A program made the translations under genes and the position numbers. A stretch of DNA of 64,000 nucleotides. Origin: Pelecanus crispus. Its lineage: Eukaryota > Chordata > Aves > Pelecaniformes > Pelecanidae. This document shows, in pieces, positions 39,379 through 50,100 of this stretch. Where the stretch lies: positions 1,371,501 through 1,435,500 of the forward strand of contig NC_134645.1 of NCBI RefSeq assembly GCF_030463565.1, written 5' to 3'. Each line of letters starts with the position of its first letter. Position 1 is the first letter of the stretch. The notes under the pieces are model-generated. The model was not told the origin of the DNA. It made no database searches and worked only from the letters and a program-made list of their open reading frames with translations.

Positions 39379-39540
39379 GGCCGCCGGCCTCCTTCCTCCT
39401 CCTCCTCCTCCTCTGGCGCGGCAGCGGCCGCGCGCACGGGGGCGGGGCGGGACGCGCCTTGCACGGGGCACGCGGCACGGTTCACGCTGCAAGATGTTGC
39501 ACGATGGGGGCTGCAAGCCCCCGCCGCTGCCCAATTCACC
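39281..39540 (-). promoter_or_regulatory. NAPB: NAPB CpG-rich promoter and exon 1
   Basis: About 200 bases of unique CpG-rich sequence hold exon 1 (ATG at 39378-39376) and the likely promoter. On the plus strand there is a cctcctcct run at 39391-39413 and a GC-box cluster (gggggcggggcgggac) near 39440. No TATA box is evident. Minisatellite sequence lies on both sides. The transcription start is inferred, not seen. Confidence 0.6.
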
Positions 39541-40998
39541 TTGCACGCTGCGCAACTCGTCTTGCAAGACGATTCGCGTTGCACCGTCGTGCACGTTGCA
39601 CCGTCGTGCACAATTCGTGTTGCACATTGCACGATTCGTGTTGCACGGTGCACAATTCTTGTTGCACGGTGCACAATTCACGTTGCAAGATGCTGCACAT
39701 TGCACGATTGGTGCTGCAAGACCCACCATGGCCCAATTCATGTTGCACGCTGCACAATTCACATTGCACGATGCACCGTGCACAATTCATGTTGCACGTT
39801 GCATGATTGGTGCTGCAAGACCCACCTTGCCCAATTCATGCTGCACGATGCACAATTCACAGTGCACGATGCACTGTGCACCATTCATGTTGCACAATTC
39901 ACGTTGCAAGATGCTGCACGTTGCACGATTGGTGCTGCAAGACCCACCGTTGCCCAATTCACCTTGCACGCTGCACAACTCAGCTTGCAAGATGCACGGT
40001 GCACGATTCGTGTTGTACCGTCGTGCACGTTGCACGATTCACGTTGCACGGTGCACGATTCACGTTGCAAGATGCTGCACGTTGCACAATTGGTGTTGCA
40101 ACACCCACGTTGCCCAATTCATGTCGCACATTGCACAATTTGTGTTGCACAGTGCACAATTCATGTTGCACAATTCCTGTTGCACAATGCAGAGTGCACA
40201 ATTCACACTGCAAGATGTTGCACGTTGCACAATTGGTGTTGCAACACCCACCTTGCCCAATTCATGTTGCACACTGCACAACTCATCTTGCAAGATGCAT
40301 GGTGCACATTGCATGATTCGTGTTGCACGATTCGTGTTGCACGGTGCACAATGCATGTTGCATGTTGCACAATTCACATTGCAAAATGCTGCACATTGCA
40401 CGATTGGTGCTGCAAGACCCACATTGCCCAATTCATGTTGCACAGTGCACAATTCGTGTTGCAAGATGTTGCACAGTGCACAATTCGTGTTGCAACAACC
40501 ACGTTGCCCAATTCACATTGCACATTGCCCAATTCATGTTGCAAGATGCACGTTGCATGATTTGTGTTGCACGCTGCACCGTGCACAATTCATGTTGCAC
40601 GCTGCACAATTCACACTGCGAGTTGTTGCATGTTTGGTGTGGCAAGACCCATGTTACCCAATTCATGTTGCACACTGCACAATTCGTGTTGCAAGATGCA
40701 CGGTGCACGATTTGTGTTGCACGTTACACAATTCACACTGCAAGTTGTTGCACGATTGGTGTTGCAAGACCCACATTGCCCAATTCATGTTGCACGATGC
40801 ACGTTGCACACTGCACAATTCACATTGCACGGTGCGTGATTCCTGGTGCAAGATGCATGCTGCACGACGCACGGTGCACAATGCCCAATGCATGCTGCAT
40901 GATGCACATAGCACGACGCACGTTGCACAATTCATGATGCACGACGCACAGTGCACCATTCACATTGCACGATTTGTGTTGCACAATGCATGATTCAT
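39470..40998. repeat. TTGCAC-based higher-order minisatellite upstream of NAPB
   Basis: About 1.5 kb made of short modules (ttgcacgctgcac, aattcatgttgcac, aattcacgttgcac). A recurring marker, gattggtgctgcaagacccac, appears with drift near 39702, 39801, 39919, 40082, 40224, 40396, 40626 and 40747, giving larger units of about 100-170 bases. A remnant continues after a CR1 insertion, at about 41203-41235. Confidence 0.93.
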
Positions 40999-41202
40999 GT
41001 TTCCAACCTTAATGATTCCTAGTTTTTACTTTCATTAAAAAATAATCCAGCCACCAAGCCAGGAAACATGAAATTCTTACTCTCCCCTTAACTGGTTTAG
41101 TGGCGGACTTGGCAGTGTTAGGTTAATGGTTGGACTGGATGAGCTTAAAGGGCTTTTCCAACCTCAACGATTCAATGGTTCTGTGATTCGATGATTCTAT
41201 GT
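40999..41202 (+). mobile_element. CR1 LINE 3' end inserted in the TTGCAC minisatellite
   Basis: Begins abruptly at tttccaaccttaatgattcc inside the array, contains the spacer and the second tail, and ends with repeated attcgatgattctatg. Minisatellite-type sequence (tgttgcaaaatgcccaatt) resumes right after it. Confidence 0.85.
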
Positions 41203-41442
41203 GTTGCAAAATGCCCAATTCATGCTGCACGATGCGCGTGCAGCTGGAGCCCACCGGCTTTTGCGACTTCACAAGAAGGGGGGAACTGCGCAAGGGGGTG
41301 AAACTCGTGCACCTGCGTGGCCCCAGGGGCGCCTGTAACCCTCAGAATTACAAAAGTCATTTCTAAAGGTAGATTCGCTCATGACCTTCCTGAAAACGTA
41401 CATCCCCATTCGGAAATGAGCTGTCACCAGGATGGGAGTGCT

Positions 41443-41801
41443 TAAAGCACGGACAAACGTTAAAGCACGGACAAACGTTAAAGCACGGACAAACGTTAAA
41501 GCACGGACAAACGTTAAAGCACGGACAAACGTTAAAGCACGGACAAACGTTAAAGCACGGACAAACGTTAAAGCACGGACAAACGTTAAAGCACGGACAA
41601 ACGTTAAAGCACGGACAAACGTTAAAGCACGGACAAACGTTAAAGCACGGACAAACGTTAAAGCACGGACAAACGTTAAAGCACGGACAAACGTTAAAGC
41701 ACGGACAAACGTTAAAGCACGGACAAACGTTAAAGCACGGACAAACGTTAAAGCACGGACAAACGTTAAAGCACGGACAAACGTTAAAGCACGGACAAAC
41801 G
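41443..41801. repeat. 18-bp tandem repeat, ~20 near-identical copies
   Basis: Unit taaagcacggacaaacgt repeated about 20 times (359 bases) with no mismatch that I can see. Because 18 is a multiple of three it reads open in several frames (hexapeptides ARTNVK, VRALTF, NVCPCF). There is no spacer variation, so it is not a CRISPR array. Confidence 0.97.
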
Positions 41802-42417
41802 GGAGCAGGATCCCTCTCCAGCGCTTCCCGACAGACATCCACGCATTGCTAACAGTCGGATGTTAGCCAGGATCAACCCTTACCGCCTCACAGCTGACAC
41901 ACTTACCCGCTCCTGCGCTAAGCTGCATGTATGGAGTATGCCAGAAAGAAGAAAAAGTGAGTTTATCCCAACCTGAAGGGGTTTTTTTGTTGTTTTTTTG
42001 TTTTTGTTTTTTTTGTTTTTGCAGCTTTGATTTTCCTTTTACTTACATTACTCTCCGAGTTTCCATGGAATTACTTCAACTTTTAACGCAGGAGGATAGA
42101 GCTGAAGCTTAGGCTCCCAGGAGAAGGGTTGTCATTTAGGGTGGATATTCTGCATTAAGCAAAAGGATACAGAACAGGTTAGGAGAATAGGCAAAAGAAT
42201 TGCCTGTTTTCTCTCTCGCATCCATTTGTTTCCTCCACCCACCCCCCCAATTATCTGAGCACATAAATGAGTCCCTCCCTCAGGCAGTTCGGCACAGGGC
42301 TTACAAACTTCGCACAGACCGAACGCGCAGCAGAAAGGCAGAAATCACTCTGGTTTTTTACCCTGTAAAGCTGCAGCAGCCCCGCTTCTGAACTGAAGGC
42401 CGAAGGGCCCCGTGAGG

Positions 42418-42949
42418 TGTTACCTGGACATAAAGCTCCCGAATAAAGCTCCCAAAACCAAAACTGGTTTTGAAAGGAGATAGTGCTTTATTCTGCGCTG
42501 GGTGCAAGGTGGAAGAATTCCACAAATCAAGCACACCAAGTTGGGATCCTGTTCCCTTATTTATACATTAAATATACAATTTCCACACCTTTCTAATACT
42601 TAATCATTAACCTGCCTTCGTGCACTCATCTTCATTGGTTTAGTTGCCCAGTCTTTAAAAGACGTTGTGTCTTTTTGCGCAGGAGGAGTGGGGGGTACTT
42701 GCTTCAGTCCTTAATCAGGTCAGCAGTCGCCATCTCCCCCTGCCCAAATTACATTTTACCCGGTTTCTCCTATTTTGTGCATGCCCGTTTGTTTTACTTG
42801 CCCCTTGTCTTTGAAGGTCAGCGACCAGCCGCTTAGCCATCCTCCATTTTTCCTCACATTTTATCAGTATAGCAGAATGCGCGTTGCTTCGCTACCACTC
42901 AAGGACTGTATTTCAGCGGTATAACAAGATCTACTACTCAAGGGCAACA
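42418..42949 (-). mobile_element. Solo LTR, gammaretrovirus-like (class I) ERV, reverse orientation
   Basis: Runs from tgttacc to ggcaaca, short inverted ends beginning TG and ending CA. It is flanked by a 4-bp direct repeat gagg (42414-42417 and 42950-42953), as for class I ERVs. Read on the minus strand it has a TATA-like tataaata near 42560 and AATAAA near 42490, in the order expected of an LTR. No internal viral genes are nearby, so I read it as a solo LTR. Confidence 0.72.
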
Positions 42950-43049
42950 GAGGGATGCTCGTTCGCAGAGGCCGACGCGGGAGCCCGGGTGTCAGGCAGG
43001 CCTGGCGTGAGGAGGGACCCCTCTGGGTGCCTTTGCTCCTCACGCAGCC

Positions 43050-43560
43050 ACTTATTTCCTCAAGGTTTGAGGCCGTAGCGGCGTGCGGCCCCACACGCAG
43101 CCCTGACAAAGCGAGGCAGGATGGCGGCGGAAGGCAAAGCGCGCATCCGCTCGCACAGCGTGAGGCCTAAGGGGCTGCAAGGGCCGGGATGAAGCAGTGC
43201 GGGCAGCCGGCCCCCAGACTGGGCAGACGGGGGGGCCGGGGCGCTGGGGGCCGAGGGCAGCGGCCTGGGCCTCCCGCCATAACGCCGGACTACAGCTCCC
43301 GGCGTGCCCCGCGGCCCGGCGCCCCGCGATGGCGTCACTTCGCCGCGCCCCCGGCGTCTCCATGGAGACGGTGGCGCGTCCCCGAGGCCGGGCCCAGCGG
43401 CCTCCCACACGGGCACCCCCCGGCTCGGCCCTCAAGCGCCCTGCGGGCCTCCGACACCCCCCGAAATCCTCCCTGGCCTCGAAAGAGCAGCGGGGAGGAG
43501 GAGAGAGGCCCGCGGGGAGGAGGAGAGAGGCCCCCCACGACACCCCTCCACCCCACACAC
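43050..43560. promoter_or_regulatory. CpG island, probable promoter of the vinculin-like gene
   Basis: Dense CpG. Notable sites: an actacagctcccggcgtgcc stretch at 43289-43308, close to the ZNF143/SBS motif; a perfect palindrome cgtctccatggagacg at 43355-43370, of RFX X-box type; and a CRE-like gcgtcac near 43333. It lies about 0.6-1 kb upstream of the first coding exon at 44131, which itself follows a splice acceptor, so a non-coding first exon is expected here. Strand and start site are not determined. Confidence 0.5.
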
Positions 43561-44130
43561 CGCAGCAGCAAGCGCTTGCCTTCCACCTCTGCCTCTCCAC
43601 GACAGGGAATGGTAATCAAGGGGTAATTAATCCCATCCTTCCCCGCCGTGGGGTCGTATCACTGCCCAGGAGCCATTTGCGCACCCACAGGCCCGCGGTG
43701 GCGTGGGCACCCCCGTGTCCCCCCTCGCCAGCCGGTTGCTATAAGGTAACGTCACCATCACGGGGTCTCGCTGCTGGACACGGCACTCATCCGCAGGAGC
43801 GTCCGTGCCCGGGTAAGGAAACACCCAGGCTCACGTAAGGACTGGAGCAGCGTGGATGTAAACTCGGGACATCCCTGCGACGCGGCCGTGCCCTGGCGCT
43901 GAGCGAAGCCAGACTGCGGAGCCAGGAAAGCTGGGGGAAGAGCCCACCGCTGCGGGAAATGTGGGTTGCTGATCCCGTTTCAGAGCTGGGAGGAATGAAA
44001 CCCAGTAGCGTTTCCAAAGGCAGAAGCTGCCATCCAAATCCAAGGTCGCTAATGAAACCAATAACACTTACAGATTGCAAAGGATCCCAAGTAATCCCTG
44101 GTCTTGTTTCCCTTTTCCCGGCAGGACGCA

Positions 44131-47100
44131 ATGGAGCCTTTTTCTCTCTGTGATCTCAGGCTCCTGGCAGAAAACAAAGCTATTCAGAGGATCCTCTGCC
44201 CCATGGCCGCACAGCTCTGCCACCTAATCCTCGCCCTGGAATGGGAAGATGGGATTTGTCAGGCCTTTCCCCATTTAGGGGAGAACGCAGAAAAATTAGC
44301 CAAAGCCACAGAAGAACTCGCTTCTGTTGCAAGAAGGTAAGTTTTCCGGCTGTCTCCTGGGCAGATTTGGGGGCTGGGAAGGAGGAGGAAGGGATGGCAA
44401 AGAACCTGGCAGGGAGCCTGCCTCCCCTGCTTGGTGCTCCCTGCCTGCACGCCGCCAGAGAGGTGGGAACGTGAGGAGGAAAGGATGGGGAACGTGAGGT
44501 GGGTAATAGGATTAAAGGAAAGGGAGAGATGGGACAAAGCAGGGATATATGCTTGGAAGGGATGTGACGAAACAAGCAAAACCTCAACGAGCAATGTTTA
44601 AGCTACTTTGATTAAAAAATAATCCAGCCACCAAGCCAGGAAACATGAAATTAATTATTCCTCTCCCCTTAACTGGTTTAGTGATGGACTTGGTAGTGTT
44701 AGGTTAATGGTTGGACTGGATGAGCTTAAAGGTCTTTTCCAACCTAAATGATTCTATGATAAACACGGTTTAAAACAATAGTCAGACAAGTGACTGAATG
44801 CTTCAGTGAATTTACTGAATGCTTCAGTAAACAGGAGCCCAAAAGCAGAGATTAGGCACTGGCCACTGAGTTACTCTGCTGTTACAGCTAGGGCCTGGTA
44901 GATAGCAGACACCCATCTTAATCACAGCCACTGCAAAAGGTTCCGAAACAGTTTGCAAATACAGCTAAAATCCAGTTCAAGCCCAGTTAAGGTTTGGCAC
45001 AGCTAATTGTTGCAATAAAGCCCGAGGCCAGCGCGCCATCCTTGCTGGTACTCACAGGACGGCGAAGAGCTGAGCCCGGCGGCTTCTGTTCCAGGCTGGC
45101 TGAAGAGTCCGGCGATGAGGTGTTCGAGGAGGAGATGCGTCCTGCAGCCGAGTCTCTCGTCCTGGCAGGGAGGTGCACACTGCTGGCAGCCCACAAGCTC
45201 CAGGTCCAGCCGGAGAGCCCCAGCCACAGGCAGGAGCTGGCTGTGTCGGCGAAGAGGGTCTTAACAGAGACGGTGAAGGTAACAGCGGAGGGGGGCAGTG
45301 CCCCTGTCAGGGTTTAGCCCCAGCCAGCAGCTCAGCACCACGCAGCCGCTCGCTCACTGCCCCTGCCCTGGTGGGACAGGGGAGAGAATCGGAGGAGTGA
45401 GAGTGAGAAACACTCCTGGGGTGAGATAAGAACAGGTTAATAATTGAAATAAAGTAAAATGGTAATGATAATAGTAACAATATAACAATAATAATATCCA
45501 AAGCAAGTGATGCACAGTGCAATTGCTCACCACCTGCCGACCGATGCCCAGCCAGCTCCCAGCAGCGATCGCTGCTCCCCGGCCAACCCCCCCCCCCCAG
45601 TTTCTATACTGCCCATGACGCCCTATGGTATGGAACAGCCCTTGGGGCAGTTGGGGTCAGCTCTCCTGGCTGTGTCCCCCTCCCTTCTTGTGCCCCTGGC
45701 AGAGCATGGGAAGCTGAAAAGTCCTTGACTGGCATAAGCAGTACTGAGCAACAACTAAACCATCAGCGTGTTATCAGCATTCTTCTCCTACTAAATCCAA
45801 AACACAGCACTATGCCAGCTGCTAGGAAGAAAATTAACTCTATTCCAGCCGAAACCAGGACAGCCCCCCACCAGGACAGGGGCTGGGGGGAAACTCTAGC
45901 TGGAGCAATGGTTATTTCTTCACCACATGCTCGCTAGGGCAGGTCTGCTGAGCAAAACGCACCTCTTCTCTTCCCTCCAAGGGCTGGGGCGTCATCTTGG
46001 CTGCACAAGGGATGAAATAGTCAACAGGGATTCTTGAGCCTTAGCCACTCTGACCAGTTTTTCTCATGTTTTTTTCTTTTTCTGGTTAGATCCTTCAGAT
46101 CGAAGATGCTGCTGGGGCAAGGAGGATAATTCAGGCTGCCAGCTGGCTTTTGGAGCACCTGAGCATGCTGCAGGATGCAGGGGACATGCCAGGACTGCTG
46201 GCTGCTTTCCGGGCCTTCTCTGAGGCCTTGCTTCTGCTGAGCAATCTGACAGCAAAGCGCCTCGAGGAACTCCAAGACTGTCCTCGACAGAAGAGCTTGG
46301 CCCAAACTTTGCAGCTCCTTCAGAAGTGCATTCCTTTGCTCCATGCAGCCAAGCATGGCGATCTTAAACGCTCCTGGGATCAGCAAGTCAACCTCTCCAC
46401 AGACTACACTTTCCAGCTGACAGAGAGGACCATCAAGAAGCTCGCTTCCCTGCTCGTTGACAACACGGGCAGCGAGGAGCCACGGGACAGAAGCGGGACC
46501 TTCTCCCAGCACACGAGCAGGCTGCTGGCTCTCCTCTCTCGCCCAGACCCAGCACACCTCTCCGACAGCGAGCTCAGTGCTCACGTGGAAGCGGTCATTT
46601 TCTACTGCATGCTTCTAGCAGATTCCTCCAGGCCAGATCTGAAGCTGGACCTGGTAAAACGTTGCTGGGTTCTGCTACGGCTGAGGAAGAGCATCTGCAG
46701 CCACGTAAGCCAGCAGGAGGAATGGCCAGGGCAAAGCTGGGGAGAAAGCAGCCTGGAGAAGGAATGCCACACCATGAGAGAGGAGGTGGAGACTCTTGAT
46801 CAGGCAGCGCTCACAGCTACTCTGTGCCAAATCCTCGACACCTTCTTTGTGGGTAAGGAGCCCCTGAGGCAGTTAGTTGACAATGCCCTTGCCGGTACAG
46901 GGTGTTTTCCGGCAGGACAAGGAGACTTTTTAAAGAAGCTTCAGCCCTTCACTGCCACCTTCTTCAACCACGCCCAGCAGATGCTCAGAGTGGCAGACTT
47001 TGTTCTGGCCAGGTGCACCAAAACCCAAACCGCAAGAGAAATCGGAGAGCAGGTAGAGTATCTGAAAAGACTCCTCGCCAGTCTCCCTCCACTGCTCACA

Positions 47101-50100
47101 GAAATTAGCAGAAATACAGCCCAGATGAGCGCTGCTGAGCAGCTGCAGTCCTTGTACCGCACGTGGGCTGGAACAACAGAAAGCCTCTTGCAGTGTTTTG
47201 AGGAGACGGTCAGCATGCGTGAATTCCTCAAGCTGTCCGTCCAGGAAATGGCCAAGCACAGGGAATGGTGTGAAAAGGCCCTGGAAAGTCAGGAGCCTGA
47301 GAAGCTCTCTTGGCATGCGACTCGCCTCACCAGCTGGGCTCGGTGGGTGGTTGAAGCTACCACCAGGTACGTGGACAGAGCCACAGACCCCATTTTCAGG
47401 AATGGCTTGCTGGTTTGGGTTGAGCAACTGGCGAACTCCATCCTTGAGCTGAAAGCAATCGCAACCCTTTGTCTGGAGAGACTCTCCTGCCTCCAAACTA
47501 GGGATGTCTTTTCAAAGGCAGCAAGCTGCCTGATGGATGCTGCTCACCGTGTCCAGGATGGGCTGGATGGGTCCAACCACCCAGATATCCTCAGCCCTCT
47601 GCGGGCACAAGTGCGTAGCACCGATGTTGCAAAGACGCATGAACTCAGCCCGTCGCACACTGGGCTAAAAACCGTTACCGATGAGGCCACGTTGCAAGAA
47701 GACATCTTCAGTCGTCCGTCCCCACGAGCAGGTAACTTACACCTGGATGTTGTTCCGAGAAAAGGAGATACGCACCCCGTCATTACGGCTCTCTTAGCGG
47801 CAACAAGAGCCCGTGATACGGCAGCCGTCAACGCCGCTTGCTCCGCCTTGCTCGAGCTCTCCAACCGCTGTATCAATGCGGCAAAGGAAGCGCTGCCTGT
47901 TGCTGAGCCTGCCCAGATGGAGACGCTGGGGCAGCACCAGAAGATCGTATTACTGACACCACGCGTTATTAGCCTGGCCAGGGAAACAGCCCCGAGGCAG
48001 CTTCAGCGTCCAAGCAGATTTCTCCAAATGGCGCTCATGCTCTCAGAAAGGATCTGTGAGACCAAAGAGTGCCTGGCAGCCGTGGCAGGCTCTTGGTATA
48101 GTCTGTCTCAGCAAGTATTTGGCTTTATCTTGTCTGCTGACTTTCTGAGAGGCAAACAGGCTTTGGACGAGACCGTGATGGGTTTAGCAGGAGCAGTTCA
48201 GTTAGCAGGAGACATTGCAAGCGTAGCCTGTACTAAGGGAAATCCCATTTCCCCCGATATCTGGGAGAGCTTTCTACATGTCCAAGCCAAGTTTTCACGT
48301 GCTCAGATGAGCACCAAAGCGTTACTTGAGAAAGCAGCATCCTTCAAGGGCTCCTGCAGGGTGGGAAAGGCCAGCCTGGAGCTGCACTGCATCCAGTGGG
48401 CCGTCAGCATGCGCGTCCTGCTGGGTGCCGTGGATCGGTTCATAGGCAAGGACGTCCTGTTCCTGAGGGAGCTGAGGAACGCCGTGAAGAACAAGCTTTG
48501 CTCGCAGAGCCTCTTGGCTGCCGTGTCCGAGAACTCCCTGAGGCTGCAGGAGGCTGCCCGGCTCTCTTACTTATCCTGCACCGAAGACTGTGGTCGCAGT
48601 GAAATCCTAGCACTCAGGGAGGAGATAAAGGTGCTAATGGAAGCACTGCTGGATGCCTCCAATACCCTCTCGGTCTCCTCACTGTCTACTCCCAGCTTGT
48701 ACATTCGCTTCGAGCTCCTGCAGAGAGACCTGGCCCTCAGGGCCAAGGCACTATTGCTCCACCTGGAGAAGGTCAATTCCGAGCACCTGCAGGTCATCCA
48801 AGATGTCATTGGACCAGCCCTGTCCCCCCTCTCTCAAGAGGAGAGGGAGAGGAGCAAACAGGCCTTTGAAGAGAAGGCAGGTCGGCTACTGGCTAACGTT
48901 CAGTGGGTCAAAACCACCCTCCAAGAGGTTTTGGAGGCCAGCACTCAACTGCTGTCGCAGGCAAACTTGCTCTCCGTCGCAGACCACCTCCTGCTCCTCA
49001 CGTCTGAGGCGGTGGGCAGCGCCAAGCGGCTCTTCCAGAGCCACCAGGACAAGGGGCATCTCCACCTAGACAGCACCGTCTGGTACTGGTCAGCAAACGC
49101 GCACTACCTCGTCACGCAGCTTCGGGCTGTCCGGGGCATCAGTGGAGACGTCGTGCGGCTCATCAGACAACGCTTGCAGAACGCAGGGGATCAGCGCTCT
49201 CCAAAACAACCCAACAGCACGACCGAGCTCTTCCCAGCCCGAGAGCTTGACGCTGTGAGCCACGGCAAGTCAGCAGAAACGTGCCCAAGCAGGAGCAGAC
49301 GGGCAAGCGGAGCTACCAGGGAGGCACGTGAAATGGTACAGTAGCTTCTTCCCCCATCAATGCTTACTGCAGGGTGATGGTCAGGGCTGTCAGTCAGTCC
49401 TGCTACCCACAGCACAGAGCATTAAGTGATGCTGGCAGGGATCTCTGGAGGTCAATAGTCCAACCCTCTGGCCACCTTCAAAGTTAGATCAGGTTGCTGG
49501 CTGCCCTATTCAGCTGAGTTCTGGATATCTGATCTGACGGACACACTCACGTAAACAAACCCATCTCCACAATGCTGTTTCTGAGGCGCAGAGGGCTGTA
49601 CTGCTCTCCCTCCCCTGAAACACTCCCTGCCTCTGCTCAGCTCCCCACAACCACCCTTTGGGTGTACCAGCGACTCCGCTCCCGCAACAACCGCTGTCGG
49701 TTGTCAGGAGCTGGCAAAGGCTTCAGCAACGCTATCCAGATCGGTCAAAGCTGTTTACAGCACTTAATCGTACTTCTCAACTGCGGGTGCTGTCAGCTCA
49801 CTTGACAGCTACCACCCATTTGGAGATAGCTCCAGGAGGCAATGGCACGGGGTGTTTTGGATTTGACAGTCGCGCTGTGGGTGGAGGCAGGGGAGAGAAG
49901 GGCTGGTTGGGAAGGCAGTGCAGACCCACCGAGGTGGCGGGCAGCTCTCCCCGTCTCCTTTACTCACCAGAAAGCCACTTCAGAAAGACACAGGCGGAGT
50001 CTTCTCAGCGTCGGTGCGTCTGCACGCTCCAGACTTCAAGTCTGTTCAGTTACTGTCTCGACAGCACCAGAACGGTCCTCCCAGCGTCTCCCTTGCCAGC

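Noticed and set aside
36095-40993. A 1,632-codon plus-strand open frame (and long partner frames on both strands)
   Set aside because: It runs through two unrelated minisatellites and across the NAPB promoter and exon 1. It is open in other frames too and encodes only low-complexity Cys/His/Pro/Thr repeats; a composition effect, not a gene.
41443-41801. Regular repeats resembling a CRISPR array
   Set aside because: No unique spacers, 18-bp head-to-tail units, and a eukaryotic genomic context.
41269-41866. Open frames with perfect hexapeptide repeats (ARTNVK, VRALTF, NVCPCF)
   Set aside because: These are translations of the 18-bp tandem repeat; several frames are open at once and there is no start context, splice evidence or domain.
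43052-43838. Overlapping open frames of up to 213 codons in the 43 kb CpG island
   Set aside because: High GC removes stops in all frames; sequences are Pro/Arg/Ala-rich without domains and disagree between strands.
45305-45862. Full-length provirus between the two related LTRs at 45.3 and 54.1 kb
   Set aside because: The intervening sequence holds host exons and no gag, pol or env-like coding, and each LTR has its own different target duplication; two independent solo LTRs.
46021-46584. A 187-codon minus-strand frame
   Set aside because: Antisense shadow of the large vinculin-like exon, which has the family similarity.
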